A stretch of DNA of 64,000 nucleotides from Telluria aromaticivorans (GTDB lineage: Bacteria; Pseudomonadota; Gammaproteobacteria; Burkholderiales; Burkholderiaceae_D), in contig NZ_JABAIV010000004.1 of the NCBI RefSeq assembly GCF_013003915.1, forward strand, positions 1 to 64,000, in the 5' to 3' direction. The position numbers and the translations under genes were made by a program. The notes below the pieces were generated by a model. That model did no database searches. It saw only the letters and a program-made list of their open reading frames with translations, and was not told the origin of the DNA. This document shows positions 19,053 through 28,655 of this stretch, piece by piece (within the stretch, counting starts at the first letter, position 1; every line of letters begins with the position of its first letter).

Positions 19053-22000
19053 GTGCGTGTGCTTGCCATCGATCCTGCCAGTCTGTCGCCGTCCCAGCTT
19101 GCCGACCTGCGCCGCAAGCTGGTAGCTGCCGGCTGCGAGCCGCCGGCGCACGCCTGGACGCTCGCCGACCTCGCCGCGACCATCGTCGAATTCCGCCGGC
19201 GCCAGGGCATCGCCGGCCTCGGCCTGCTCGACGATGCCACCCTGCAGCGACTGAACGCCGTCAGCGGCGCCACCTTCAACGACGTGTTCCAGGATGAACT
19301 CGACCTGCTGCGCCCGCAGGTCGGCCCGGGCGCCGATATGGGCGCCAAGGTCGTCCCCGATGGCGAATTGCCGGTGCGCGCCCACGCGGCCGGCCTGACC
19401 GGGCTGGCGCTGTCCGGCGGCGGCGTGCGCAGCGCCACCTTCGGCCTCGGCATACTCCAGGCGCTGGCGGCCCAGGGCCTGCTGCGCCAGCTCGACTACC
19501 TGTCGACCGTGTCCGGCGGCGGTTTCATCGGCGGCTGGCTGTCCAAGTGCATTCACGAACAGGCCGGCAACGTGGGCGCGGTCGAAGCCATGCTGGCGCC
19601 CTCCGCCGGCACGCCCGAGGCGCCGGCGCTGCGCTTCCTGCGCCAGTACAGCAATTACCTGTCGCCGCGCGGCGGCATGTTCAGCGCCGACACCTGGACC
19701 CTGATCGGCACCTATGTGCGCAATACGGGCCTGAACCTGACCATGTTGGTGGCCTGGCTGTGCGCCCTGCTGCTGCTGCCGCGCGCTGCCGTCTGGGCGG
19801 TGCACCGCATCGTCAGCCCCGGCGGTCCGTGGGCCGCCTATGCCGACGTGGCCTGGATCCTGGGCGCGCTGCTCTTCCTTGGCGCCGTCTTCGGCATCGC
19901 GCTGAGCATCTCCAGCAAGCCATCGGGCTCGCGCGGCCTGCGCCGCTTCCCGCTGTCGCAGGGCGCGGTGCTCTGGTGGATCAACCTGCCGCTGCTGCTG
20001 GCAGGCTTCCTCGGGAGCGTCGGATTGTGGCGGTATGGCGGCGCGCCGGTCTGGGAAATGGGCGTGCTGCCGGCCCAGTTCGAGGGCCGGCCTTACTGGC
20101 TGCTGGCGCCTGGCGTCGTGTACTTCTTCGTATGGGCCTGCGGCTGGTATCTCGCGCACGACCGCACCAGCGCCTACCGGCGCGCCGGCTACACGGCCTG
20201 CGCCGCCAGTGCGGTCACCGTGATGGCGATCCTGGCCGCGGCGGCACAGACCTTCGCCCCGAAATTCCTGCTGCACTTCATGAGCCCCGCCACCAGCGGC
20301 TACCTGGTGAACGGATTGCTGGTGCTCGCCGCAGTGCTCTTCCTGCTGGCCGTCGCCCTCGGCATCGCTGCCTGGTTCCAGCCCAACCGCCCATCGGCCG
20401 ACGTGACGCGCAACGAGCTGATCGAAGGCGGGGCGCACCTGGCCTGCGCCATCGGTGCACTCACCATCGGCACCGTGCTGCTGCTGCTCGGACTGGCAGT
20501 GCTGCCGCAGCCGGCCACGCACCCGGTGCTGAACAATGCCATCGCCCTCACTACCTTCGGCATGCCGCTGATGATGGCGCTGTTCGCCAGCACCATGACC
20601 CTGATGATCGGCCTGGTCGGCCGCATGTACAGCGACGCCAGCCGCGAATGGTGGAGCCGCCAGGGCGCCTGGGCCTGGATCTTCGCGCTGGCCTGGGTCA
20701 CGATGTTCGGCATCGCCTTCTTCATGGCGCCGCTGCTGCACTGGGCGTGGCTGACCTACAACCCGTGGGGCCACATCACCACCCTGTTCGGCTGGCTGAT
20801 CGTGACCTGGTTCGGCCTGAAGGCCGGCAGCGGCAGCGCGACCGGCATGCGCACGGCCGACTGGCGGCTCGACCTGGCCGCGCGCCTGGCGCCCTATGTG
20901 TTCACGGCCGGCGTGTTCGCCCTGCTCGGCACCCTGGTGCAGCTGGTGGTCGCGCCCCCGACCATCGCCTGCAAGGGTGCAATCAGCCTCGTCTGCGTAT
21001 ATGGCGCCCATGCCAGCGCCACCCTGGCAACGGGCGGCACGCAACTGGCATGGGCCTTCGGCGGCTTCCTCAGCGCTGCACTGGTGCTCGGCTGGCGCGT
21101 CGACATCAACAAGTTTTCGCTCTACATGCTGTACCGGAACCGGCTGGTGCGCGCTTATTTCGGCGCCAGCAGCCGCGCACGCAATCCCCACCCGTTCACC
21201 GGCTTCGACCCTGGCGACGACCCGCTGCTGCAAGACCTGAAGCACCAGCGGCCCTGCCACATCATCAATACCTCGCTCAACCTGGTCGGCGGCGAAGAAC
21301 TCGCATGGCGCACCCGCAAGGCCGCCTCGTTCACCTTCACGCCGCGCTACTGCGGCTTCGAGTTGCCGGAGCAGGCCGCGAGCGGCGACGCAAGGAATGA
21401 TGCAACCCGCGGCTCCTACCGCCCGACCGACCTGTATGGCTCGCGCTCGGGGCCCGGCGCCGACGACGACGCCGGCGTGCGGCTCGGGATGGCGGTGGCG
21501 GTGTCCGGCGCCGCGGCCAGCCCGAACATGGGCGCGCACTCCTCGCCGCCGCTGAACTTCCTGATGACGATGTTTAACGTGCGCCTCGGCCGCTGGTGCC
21601 CCAATCCGCGCAAGGCAGCCTGGCAGCAGTCGTCGCCGCCGGTCGGCCTGTTCAGCCTCCTGGCCGAGCTGTTCGGCCTGACCAATGCCGACGCCAGCTA
21701 TGTCTACCTGTCCGACGGCGGGCATTTCGACAACCTCGGGATCTACGAACTGGTGCGGCGGCGCTGCCGCCTGATCATCGCAGTGGACGTCGCCAGCGAC
21801 GGCGGCCTGTCCTTCGAAGACCTCGGCAACGCCATCCGCAAATGCGCGACCGACCTGCACGTGCGCATCGACCTCGACGTCTCCAAACTCGCCCAGCGCG
21901 GCGGCGAAGGCCTGTGCGGCGCCAGCTGCGCCGTCGGCACGGTGCGCTACAGCCAGGTCGACCAGAACGGCGTCGACGGCACCCTGCTCTATCTAAAACC

Positions 22001-22286
22001 GGCCATCGTCGGGCGCGAGAACGCCGATTTGCTCAACTACCGGAAGGTACACCCGTCCTACCCGCACGAGAGCACGGCGGACCAGTGGTTCGACGAGACG
22101 CAGTTCGAGAGTTACCGGGCGCTGGGACAGTACATCGGCGAATGCGCGCTGGCCGGTGCGGCCAAGGCGGCCCGCAAGGAAGATGGCACGATCGATGTGG
22201 GGGTACTGTGTGCGGAGCTGGTGCGGCGGCATGGGGATGCGCCGGAGCGGGCTCCGTGTGCGGATGTTCGGGAGCGGTGCCGCTGA
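19053..22286 (+). CDS. Patatin-like phospholipase interrupted by a multi-span membrane domain
   Basis: A 1077-residue protein. The patatin fold begins at the oxyanion motif ALSGGGVRSATFG (residues 119-131), with the nucleophile elbow STVSGGGFIGGW (Ser154). The matching catalytic aspartate is Asp888 in LSDGGHFDNLGIYEL. Between the two, residues about 220-710 form a block of roughly ten hydrophobic spans. The enzyme is therefore split by a membrane domain and must sit at the inner membrane. The expected activity is lipid acyl hydrolysis. The start is GTG; GGAG at 19049 would best serve the in-frame GTG at 19059, so the protein may begin two residues later. It is transcribed alone. Confidence 0.82.
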   Translation: MRVLAIDPASLSPSQLADLRRKLVAAGCEPPAHAWTLADLAATIVEFRRRQGIAGLGLLDDATLQRLNAVSGATFNDVFQDELDLLRPQVGPGADMGAKVVPDGELPVRAHAAGLTGLALSGGGVRSATFGLGILQALAAQGLLRQLDYLSTVSGGGFIGGWLSKCIHEQAGNVGAVEAMLAPSAGTPEAPALRFLRQYSNYLSPRGGMFSADTWTLIGTYVRNTGLNLTMLVAWLCALLLLPRAAVWAVHRIVSPGGPWAAYADVAWILGALLFLGAVFGIALSISSKPSGSRGLRRFPLSQGAVLWWINLPLLLAGFLGSVGLWRYGGAPVWEMGVLPAQFEGRPYWLLAPGVVYFFVWACGWYLAHDRTSAYRRAGYTACAASAVTVMAILAAAAQTFAPKFLLHFMSPATSGYLVNGLLVLAAVLFLLAVALGIAAWFQPNRPSADVTRNELIEGGAHLACAIGALTIGTVLLLLGLAVLPQPATHPVLNNAIALTTFGMPLMMALFASTMTLMIGLVGRMYSDASREWWSRQGAWAWIFALAWVTMFGIAFFMAPLLHWAWLTYNPWGHITTLFGWLIVTWFGLKAGSGSATGMRTADWRLDLAARLAPYVFTAGVFALLGTLVQLVVAPPTIACKGAISLVCVYGAHASATLATGGTQLAWAFGGFLSAALVLGWRVDINKFSLYMLYRNRLVRAYFGASSRARNPHPFTGFDPGDDPLLQDLKHQRPCHIINTSLNLVGGEELAWRTRKAASFTFTPRYCGFELPEQAASGDARNDATRGSYRPTDLYGSRSGPGADDDAGVRLGMAVAVSGAAASPNMGAHSSPPLNFLMTMFNVRLGRWCPNPRKAAWQQSSPPVGLFSLLAELFGLTNADASYVYLSDGGHFDNLGIYELVRRRCRLIIAVDVASDGGLSFEDLGNAIRKCATDLHVRIDLDVSKLAQRGGEGLCGASCAVGTVRYSQVDQNGVDGTLLYLKPAIVGRENADLLNYRKVHPSYPHESTADQWFDETQFESYRALGQYIGECALAGAAKAARKEDGTIDVGVLCAELVRRHGDAPERAPCADVRERCR

Positions 22287-22309
22287 TGCGTTAGCGGGAT
22301 ACGAACAAC

Positions 22310-22441
22310 CTTGGATCCCCGGCCTTCGCCGGGAGTCATTGCCGCCAGTGGCGGGAATGACGGTTCATCATTTGATGGTTGGAAGAGACGCCGTAGTTCG
22401 CCACCTTAAAACCGTCGTTCCGGCGAAGGCCGGAACCCAAG
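22310..22441. repeat. Inverted repeat pair downstream of the patatin gene
   Basis: CTTGGATCCCCGGCCTTCGC at 22310 and its near complement ending GGCCGGAACCCAAG at 22441 form the arms of a large hairpin. A further small dyad (GTCATTGCCGCC, GGCGGGAATGAC) lies inside. This is the widespread proteobacterial CCGGCCTTCGCCGG type of intergenic repeat. It fills the gap between convergent genes and may act as a bidirectional transcription barrier. Confidence 0.65.
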
Positions 22442-22461
22442 CTCGTCGAACAGCCACCAAC

Positions 22462-24177
22462 TCAAGCAGCGACAGCCTCCCCACCCGCCGCATCCCCAAC
22501 CGCTTCCTCCACCGGCTCCTCCACCTTCGGCACCAGCAGCATCAACTGCTCCATCAACTGCGCAAACCGCTGCTGCCCCGGCTGCAGCCGGTCGACGTGC
22601 GCCAGCACGCCATGCGCCTCTTCCGACAGTTCCACGCTGTAGCCGCGCTGCTGCATGTGCGATACCAAGATCTGCGCAGAATTGAACAGGATGCGCACGT
22701 TGTGCGGCAGCGCGGCGCGGGCATTGCGCATCCATTCCACGGCTTCGGCCAGCTTGTTAGTCTTCCAGAGCAGCACGCCCTGGTTCATCAAATCGATCGC
22801 TTCCTTGCGCGCACCCCGGATCAGGGCTTCGCCCTCCTCGCCCATGCGCGCTTTCTCGAAAATCTTCTGCACCTCGTCCTGCAGCAGCTGGTTGTCGTGG
22901 TTGTTGCGGATGACGTAGCACAGCAGCTCCACCGGCGCTTCCTTGACGCCGACCGCGAACAGCAGCGTTGCCATCTCCAGGCAGGTCGGCACGTCCGGGC
23001 GTTCAGGCTTGGCCTGCAGCAGCGCCTCCAGCTCGTCGCCGGCCTTGCGCGCACGGCGGTAGTCGCCGCTCTCGTGGTAGACCAGGCCTTCGGTGATCTT
23101 CGCGCGCAGCTCGATGTCCGGATGCTCGGCGCCGAAATCGCGCTGCACCGCGATCAAGAGCTGCAGCGCTTCCTTCGGGTCGTTCTTCAGGCCGCACACG
23201 CGCGCCAGGCCGAGGTAGGCGTCCGGCGTCTTGCGAATCGAGTATTCGCCGATCGCGATGCATTTGCGGAAGGCCTTCTCCGCCATGCCCACGTTGCCCA
23301 GCTTCAGGCAGGCCTGGCCCAGGTTGCGCTGGCGCGGCACGGAATTCGGCGAAAGCTTGGCCGCGCGTTCCAGGATACTGAGCGCTTCCTCGTGCTGGCC
23401 CATGTTCTGGTAGCTGAGGGCCAGCTGGTCGTAGGCGTCGATGTAGTAGCGGTTCTCGGCAATCACAGTCTGGAACATCTGGCGCGCCTGCTCGTAGTCG
23501 CCGTCGGCGAGGCGGATCTTGGCCAGGCCCGAGCGCGCCCACTGGTACTCGCGCTGGGCCAGCACGCGCTCGTAGGTCTCGCGCGCCTTGCCCGGCTCGC
23601 CGCTGCGTTCCATCAGCCGCGCCTTCATGCGCAGCAGGTCGATCTCGTGCACCTTGTTACCGGCGACCTGCTCCTCGCACAGGCGCGCGGCGCGCAGGTA
23701 ATCCTTCTCGAGATAGGCCTGGTCGATCAGGTTGAACACCTGCTTCTTGCGCCACACGCGGTTCAGGCGCGACAGCAGCACGCCCTCGGTGATCGGCTTG
23801 ACCAGGTAGGCGTCCGGCTGGTGCTCGGCCGCGCCCATCACCGACTCGACGCTTTTCTCGGCCGAGACCATCAGGAATACGCTCGATGGCAGCAGCAAAT
23901 TGCGCATGCGCGCTTCTTCCAGCACCTGCTGGCCGTTCTTGCCCTCGCCCAGGTTGAAGTCGCACAGCACCACGTCGTAGCGGGTCTTGTTGAGCAAGCC
24001 CATGGCCTCGCCGCCGCTGGAAGCCTGGTCGATGTTGCGCGCCCCCAGGCTGCGCAGCGCTTCGCGCAGCAGCTGGCGCACGCCGATGAAGTCGTCCACG
24101 ACGAGGTAGTTCTTGCCGGCCCAGTCGACCTGGTCGGCGACGGCGGGCGGGTTGAAAGCGTTAATGGAGGCGTTCAT
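22462..24177 (-). CDS. Response regulator receiver fused to TPR repeats
   Basis: A 571-residue protein. Residues 22-140 are a CheY-type receiver domain with the acidic pair Asp28/Asp29, phospho-acceptor Asp73 (VVLCDFNLG) and Lys127 (YLVKPI). The rest is helical and contains TPR units (WARSGLAKIRLADGDYEQA, AYDQLALSYQNMGQHEEAL, NLGQACLKLGNVGMAEKAF) up to about residue 400, then further helices. There is no DNA-binding or enzymatic output domain, so output is probably by protein contact through the TPRs. It follows four bases of overlap relative to the histidine kinase gene, which is its likely partner. Confidence 0.85.
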   Translation of the reverse strand: MNASINAFNPPAVADQVDWAGKNYLVVDDFIGVRQLLREALRSLGARNIDQASSGGEAMGLLNKTRYDVVLCDFNLGEGKNGQQVLEEARMRNLLLPSSVFLMVSAEKSVESVMGAAEHQPDAYLVKPITEGVLLSRLNRVWRKKQVFNLIDQAYLEKDYLRAARLCEEQVAGNKVHEIDLLRMKARLMERSGEPGKARETYERVLAQREYQWARSGLAKIRLADGDYEQARQMFQTVIAENRYYIDAYDQLALSYQNMGQHEEALSILERAAKLSPNSVPRQRNLGQACLKLGNVGMAEKAFRKCIAIGEYSIRKTPDAYLGLARVCGLKNDPKEALQLLIAVQRDFGAEHPDIELRAKITEGLVYHESGDYRRARKAGDELEALLQAKPERPDVPTCLEMATLLFAVGVKEAPVELLCYVIRNNHDNQLLQDEVQKIFEKARMGEEGEALIRGARKEAIDLMNQGVLLWKTNKLAEAVEWMRNARAALPHNVRILFNSAQILVSHMQQRGYSVELSEEAHGVLAHVDRLQPGQQRFAQLMEQLMLLVPKVEEPVEEAVGDAAGGEAVAA

Positions 24178-24920
24178 GGCAGCGCCAGGATGAAGCAGCC
24201 GCCGCCAAGCGCGCCGCCATTCTCGAGCCGCACCGTGCCGGCACGCTCGCGGTGGCGGTGCATCTTCGCGACCTCGCGCGAGAAGTGCAGGCCCAGGCCC
24301 GCGCTATTGGTCAGGAAGTTCACGCCGCTGGCGGTGCCGCTCAGCGCCGCGCTGCCCGCCTCCAGCAGCGAAGCCGGGTAGCCGGCGCCGTTGTCCTCGA
24401 CGCGGATCTCCAGCCAGCCATCGCGCTCGCGCGCCGACAAGCGGATGCGGTCGCGCGTGTAATGCACGGCGTTGTTGATCGCATGCGAGACCACGCCGAC
24501 GATCAGGTCTTCGTCGACATGCCAGACCAGCTCGGGCTCGACATCGAGTTCGAGCGCGATGCCGCGCGATTCCAGCAGCACACGCTCGAGCGCCACCACC
24601 TGCTCGATCAGCTGGCCGGCCTCGATCGGCTGCACGTCGAACGGGTATTCCGGCGTGCCGACGTGCTTGTACAAGGCCAGCAACTGCATCAGGCTGTCGT
24701 TCAGGCGGCGCGTCTGGTACAGCATCTGCGCCATCTGCGGATAGGCTTTTTCGGTCTCGGGCGAGGCGTCGTCCAGCAGGCGCTCGAGCGTGCCGGACAG
24801 GACGCTGATCGAGTTCTTCATGTCGTGCGCGGTGGACGCCAGGAACAGGAACAGCTCGTTCGATTGTGGTGAGTCTTCCATCGCAGGGGCCGGCGGACCG
24901 AAAAAGTTACTGTAAGTCAA
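24174..24920 (-). CDS. Small soluble histidine kinase
   Basis: A 248-residue kinase without membrane segments. The phospho-acceptor is His32 in ASTAHDMKNSISVL. The ATPase domain shows the N box VVSHAINNAVHYT, G1 EDNGAGYP and G2 SAGLGLHFS. No sensor domain is visible, so the input must come from another protein or be very short. Its stop overlaps the ATG of the TPR response regulator in an ATGA, indicating a coupled two-component pair. An internal ATG at residue 14 (MEDSPQS) is an alternative start. Confidence 0.82.
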   Translation of the reverse strand: MTYSNFFGPPAPAMEDSPQSNELFLFLASTAHDMKNSISVLSGTLERLLDDASPETEKAYPQMAQMLYQTRRLNDSLMQLLALYKHVGTPEYPFDVQPIEAGQLIEQVVALERVLLESRGIALELDVEPELVWHVDEDLIVGVVSHAINNAVHYTRDRIRLSARERDGWLEIRVEDNGAGYPASLLEAGSAALSGTASGVNFLTNSAGLGLHFSREVAKMHRHRERAGTVRLENGGALGGGCFILALP

Positions 24921-25321
24921 TTATACCGCGATGGATTTGACAATTTGCTCTCGGGAAGTAACTGAGGGCTTGGGAACAACAGTCCGCGGCGCCCTAAGCA
25001 AATCGCTTGGCCTGCGCGGCTCGTCCGCCACTGGCTGCTTCCAATGATGGATGCAACTCGGGCGAACCCAAAGTCTTGCATGTCCTGGGTCTGCTTCTGG
25101 CCGATTGCGATTGATTTGTAGCCTATGTTTTCCACGACCCATGCAGACCTTCGTGAGGTCTATAGTCAGCGTTTGCACTAATCCTTACAAGGTTCTAGGG
25201 CGGGCAACTCGGCACAGGAAGTCCGAGCGGCTTTGTATGTGGTTCATCAAGCCGAAGCCTATGCGGCGCCGTAGTTGCATTGTCCTTGCGAATCTGCCGC
25301 CAGAGGAAGCGATGTCAAGCT
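24921..25321. other. Gap with no confident gene
   Basis: About 400 bases upstream of the kinase pair and downstream of the large PAS kinase. A minus-strand frame beginning at 25178 opens MQTLTIDLTKVC, which faintly recalls the start of IS110-type transposases, but the rest does not align in one frame. At best it is a decayed insertion-sequence fragment. Confidence 0.35.
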
Positions 25322-27826
25322 CTACTGGACTTCCGCCACGGGTAGGCTTACGGTGAAACAACTGCCTTTCCCGCGTCCTGCGCTTGTCACGGCGACCTCT
25401 CCCCCTTGCAGCTGGACGAGGTGCTTGACTAGCGCCAAGCCGATCCCCAAGCCATCGCGATGCATCGTCGGGGCACGATGATCGTCCTGAACAAAAATCT
25501 CGAAAATCGAACGAATCGCCTCAGGTTCAATGCCAATACCGTTGTCCTTGACGTGAACCATGATGGCCGACCTGCTGCGTTCGAGTTCCACCGTAATCGC
25601 CCCGAACTGAGGCGTGTATTTGGCCGCATTGTTCAGCAGGTTTCCAACTACCTGCACCATCCGATCTTTGTCGACATGGACGTAGCAAGGTTCCGTACCA
25701 AGACCCATTTCCAGGGAGTGGTCGCGTTTGCTCAACAGGGGACGGTGCATATCGACGGCCAGCTCAATCGCCTCGCGCAGGTCAAAACGCTTGGTTTGCA
25801 GATGAATTTTTCCGTGTTTGATGCGCGAGATGTCCGTTAGGTCATCTACTAAACGCCGCAACAGGTCGAGTTGCCGCTTGATCCGTTCAACCGTCATCTG
25901 CACAACTTCGTCGCGTGTCGATGGCAATAGCGACAGGAGATTCGTTCCGGTTACGATCGCCCCAAGCGGATTTCGTATTTCGTGTGCGAGCGTCGCCAGG
26001 AAGCGGTCCTTTTTCAGATCCATTCGGCGCAGTTGCTCGATGAGCCGAAGCCGGTCCGCTTTAGCCCAGGCCCCATCAACCACCTGACGGGCCAGACTCA
26101 CGTCATCGGCACTCCACGAATTACCGTCCTGCCGTCCAATTACCAGGCACGCCACAACGCGTCCTTCGGTGAGTATCGGGAGAATGAGTTGGGAAAAACG
26201 CCCTGGCAGCCCCGGCTTAAGTGGGAACTCGAAAGGGACCTCCTCGTTGCGAAAGACAGGCTCCGCGGACTGATCCAATTCATCCCTCACCGAGTTGACC
26301 CATGCAGGGCGCAATGATCCCGTTAGTGCCTTTTGCCCGTCGCGCGCCCAGCCACGATAGGTAGACGTTGTGCCGCGCACCTCAGCAAAGCCGCAAAACG
26401 CTGCATCCAGATAGGTTCCTAGCGCTTGAACGGCATGCAACAAAACTTCATTCTCAGTCGTGGCCGTATTCGTCGCGCGGGCGATCTTGTCCACAAGCTG
26501 TAGCCGAGCCTCGCGCTGCAGCCGGTCTGTGACATCGTAGGAGACGGCTAGAGCAAGGTGTGGACCGTTCGAGCAGGGGATGTAGGTGCCGTATGTGGCA
26601 AAGTGCCGGCCACCGGCCTCGTGTTCGCGAAACACCGGTTCTCCACGCAACATAGTCTCGTAGTCGGCAATCACAGTCGGTAGATCTGACGGCGGGACGA
26701 CCTGAGACAGATGCTTGCCTTCGAATTGAGTCGAGTCCAATCCTGTGTTGCGTAAGGCAGGCCCATCGGCCAGAACATAGCGCAGATCGCTGTCGACCAG
26801 AAACACCGCGCCATGCGGGATATGGCTCGCAATAGCCCGATAGAGTAGCTTGTCCTTTTCCACTTCCCTGGTCTGGGTAACCTCGTCAAAGATGGTGACG
26901 ACCTGGTCCAGTCTCCCTTGTGGATCGTACACTGGCGACGAGCGCACGGTCAGGATGATGCGTTCATCCCCGCGTTGATACAGCATGTCGACCGGACCTA
27001 TTTGCCGCCCGATTTGAAACGCCATGACCGACGGGTACTCATCCGCCTCGTAAGGCCGGCCATCCGGGTGAATGGCCGTGTAGTTTTTTTCGATATCCTG
27101 GACCGCGTCCTTTGGCAGCTGATCCATGCCCAGCAGCTCTGAGGCCTTCGGATTCTGGTATAGGATCGTGCCTTCAGGATAGCCAACTATGGCCAGGCCC
27201 GTCGGTAGCGTATCGAGTACGGCGTCGAGCCGCACCCGTTCAGCGCGCAGCTGGGTTTCGACAAGTGTACGCCGCGCGACCTCTTGCGCCAGTGAATGCG
27301 TGAGCTTGTCCGATTCCATGCGAGCTAATTGCTCCTTCGTCGTTTCCGTGCAGACCACCAAGATTCCGCCCACGGACGCGCCCACGTAGATAGGACTGTA
27401 ACCATAGGTCCACCAACGTTCGACTGTTGTTGAGTCACCTTCCAAGGTCGTGAACTTCTGGTTCTCGTGCCATGTCGACCCCTGTCCCGACATCACGAAA
27501 TCAATTTGCGGCTGAACCAGGTTCCATGCTTCAGGATAAACGGTGCGGACCGGCAATCCGAATGCTGTGTCGCGCTGCGCCTCCGGCAGCAGATCACGAT
27601 AGGCATCGTTATAGAAGTGAATGAGTTCCCCACCCCACCAGAGGGCCATCGGCTGATGCGTGTTCAAAATCAGCGACAGAGCGTTTTTTAGCTCGCTTGG
27701 CCAATTTTCCGGCAAACCGACCGGCGTGCACGTCCAGTTCACAAAGCTTAAAAGTGCATTGACGCGGTGTGTCCCGGGAACGAAGGATGTACCGTTCTGA
27801 TGTATCGGCATAGGTGTCACGTTCAT
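25322..27826 (-). CDS. PAS/GAF sensor histidine kinase
   Basis: An 834-residue soluble kinase. Three PAS-like domains occupy roughly residues 30-160 (HFYNDAYRDLLP), 190-320 (LPTGLAIVGYPEGTILYQNP) and 330-450 (PHGAVFLVDSDLRYVLADG). A GAF-like domain follows at about 460-590. HisKA carries His615 in LATLAHEIRNPLG. HATPase_c has NNAAKYTP, KDNGIGI and DGLGIGLAL. There are no transmembrane segments, so it senses a cytoplasmic signal or ligand. No receiver domain is fused and no response regulator is adjacent in the same operon; the nearest is the TPR regulator downstream on the same strand. Its GC content looks lower than that of its neighbours. Confidence 0.88.
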   Translation of the reverse strand: MNVTPMPIHQNGTSFVPGTHRVNALLSFVNWTCTPVGLPENWPSELKNALSLILNTHQPMALWWGGELIHFYNDAYRDLLPEAQRDTAFGLPVRTVYPEAWNLVQPQIDFVMSGQGSTWHENQKFTTLEGDSTTVERWWTYGYSPIYVGASVGGILVVCTETTKEQLARMESDKLTHSLAQEVARRTLVETQLRAERVRLDAVLDTLPTGLAIVGYPEGTILYQNPKASELLGMDQLPKDAVQDIEKNYTAIHPDGRPYEADEYPSVMAFQIGRQIGPVDMLYQRGDERIILTVRSSPVYDPQGRLDQVVTIFDEVTQTREVEKDKLLYRAIASHIPHGAVFLVDSDLRYVLADGPALRNTGLDSTQFEGKHLSQVVPPSDLPTVIADYETMLRGEPVFREHEAGGRHFATYGTYIPCSNGPHLALAVSYDVTDRLQREARLQLVDKIARATNTATTENEVLLHAVQALGTYLDAAFCGFAEVRGTTSTYRGWARDGQKALTGSLRPAWVNSVRDELDQSAEPVFRNEEVPFEFPLKPGLPGRFSQLILPILTEGRVVACLVIGRQDGNSWSADDVSLARQVVDGAWAKADRLRLIEQLRRMDLKKDRFLATLAHEIRNPLGAIVTGTNLLSLLPSTRDEVVQMTVERIKRQLDLLRRLVDDLTDISRIKHGKIHLQTKRFDLREAIELAVDMHRPLLSKRDHSLEMGLGTEPCYVHVDKDRMVQVVGNLLNNAAKYTPQFGAITVELERSRSAIMVHVKDNGIGIEPEAIRSIFEIFVQDDHRAPTMHRDGLGIGLALVKHLVQLQGGEVAVTSAGRGKGSCFTVSLPVAEVQ

Positions 27827-28310
27827 GTGTACTCAGGCGCGCCGAGTCGACTTTGGGCTGTCGCGCGAAATAGGCAGCAATTGGCGATCTTACCAAATTC
27901 GGCTTGCAGTCCAGAAAGCGCGCCATCGCAAGCTGTTGACTAAATTGAAGATGCAATAGCTTCTGAACAACAAATACGCATTTTCGTTAAATCTTGATAT
28001 AGACGCCCTACTAGTTGACCGACCAAGCTGGACCGAAGCGGATGAATGACAGCACGATCGACACTTAGACCTGACCGCGGGTAGGGAGCCTATCGGGCGA
28101 AAAATCACTTACGAGAGCCAAATCCGGTGATAGTTGAGCTGCATCCAAACTTGCTGTTAAGGTTCACAAACTACCGATTTTGGCCGAAGGCGGCCTTTCA
28201 GCCCAGCCTTCTCAACGCTTTGCATCACGCTTTTCGCTTCAGGCTTAACCACAAGCAGCAGACCATCTGGCAGGGAATACCCGTCACCGCAAGGTCTGGC
28301 GGCCGAAGGT
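27827..28310. other. Gap with no gene seen
   Basis: Roughly 480 bases of mixed composition upstream of the PAS kinase start. It probably contains the kinase promoter. Short open frames on both strands lack family features. A GC-rich hairpin (GGCCGAAGGCGGCC, near 28181) is followed by TTTC and could be a weak terminator. Confidence 0.4.
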
Positions 28311-28655
28311 CTAGCGCCGGTCGCCCTTCGCACGCACCAGGTAGTTGCGCAGGTCATCGAAGCTCACGGCGCCACGGCGCCCGGTGTCGATCTCATCGAA
28401 ATGCCTGGCAACGAAGCCGAAGTTCTTCGCCTCGTCGACCGACAGGCTGCCGTTGCCGTCGACGTCAGCCGCCCGGAACTGCTTCTCCAGCTTGGCCAGT
28501 GCCTGCGCGCTCAGCGCCGCGCCAGTTGCCGCCGGCGCTTCGGCCGGACGGGTACGCAGCGCCGGCGGCACCGTGCCGTCGACACCGATCGGCGCCTGGG
28601 CGGCGGCGGCGGCCGCTGTACCCACAAGTATTAAAAACAGATACATGGTTTTCAT
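28311..28655 (-). CDS. Secreted EF-hand protein
   Basis: A 114-residue protein with a signal peptide (residues 1-20, cut at AAAQAPIG). A canonical EF-hand loop DVDGNGSLSVDE is at about residues 64-75. A second, degenerate loop EIDTGRRGAVSFDDL is near 88-102, lacking several acidic ligands. It probably binds calcium in the periplasm. Its ATG overlaps the stop of the S10 peptidase-like gene by four bases, so the two are translated together. Confidence 0.8.
   Translation of the reverse strand: MKTMYLFLILVGTAAAAAAQAPIGVDGTVPPALRTRPAEAPAATGAALSAQALAKLEKQFRAADVDGNGSLSVDEAKNFGFVARHFDEIDTGRRGAVSFDDLRNYLVRAKGDRR

Noticed and set aside
24921-25178. IS110-type transposase remnant.
   Set aside because: Only the opening TLTIDLTK resembles the family. 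The rest does not align in a single frame and no terminal features were found.
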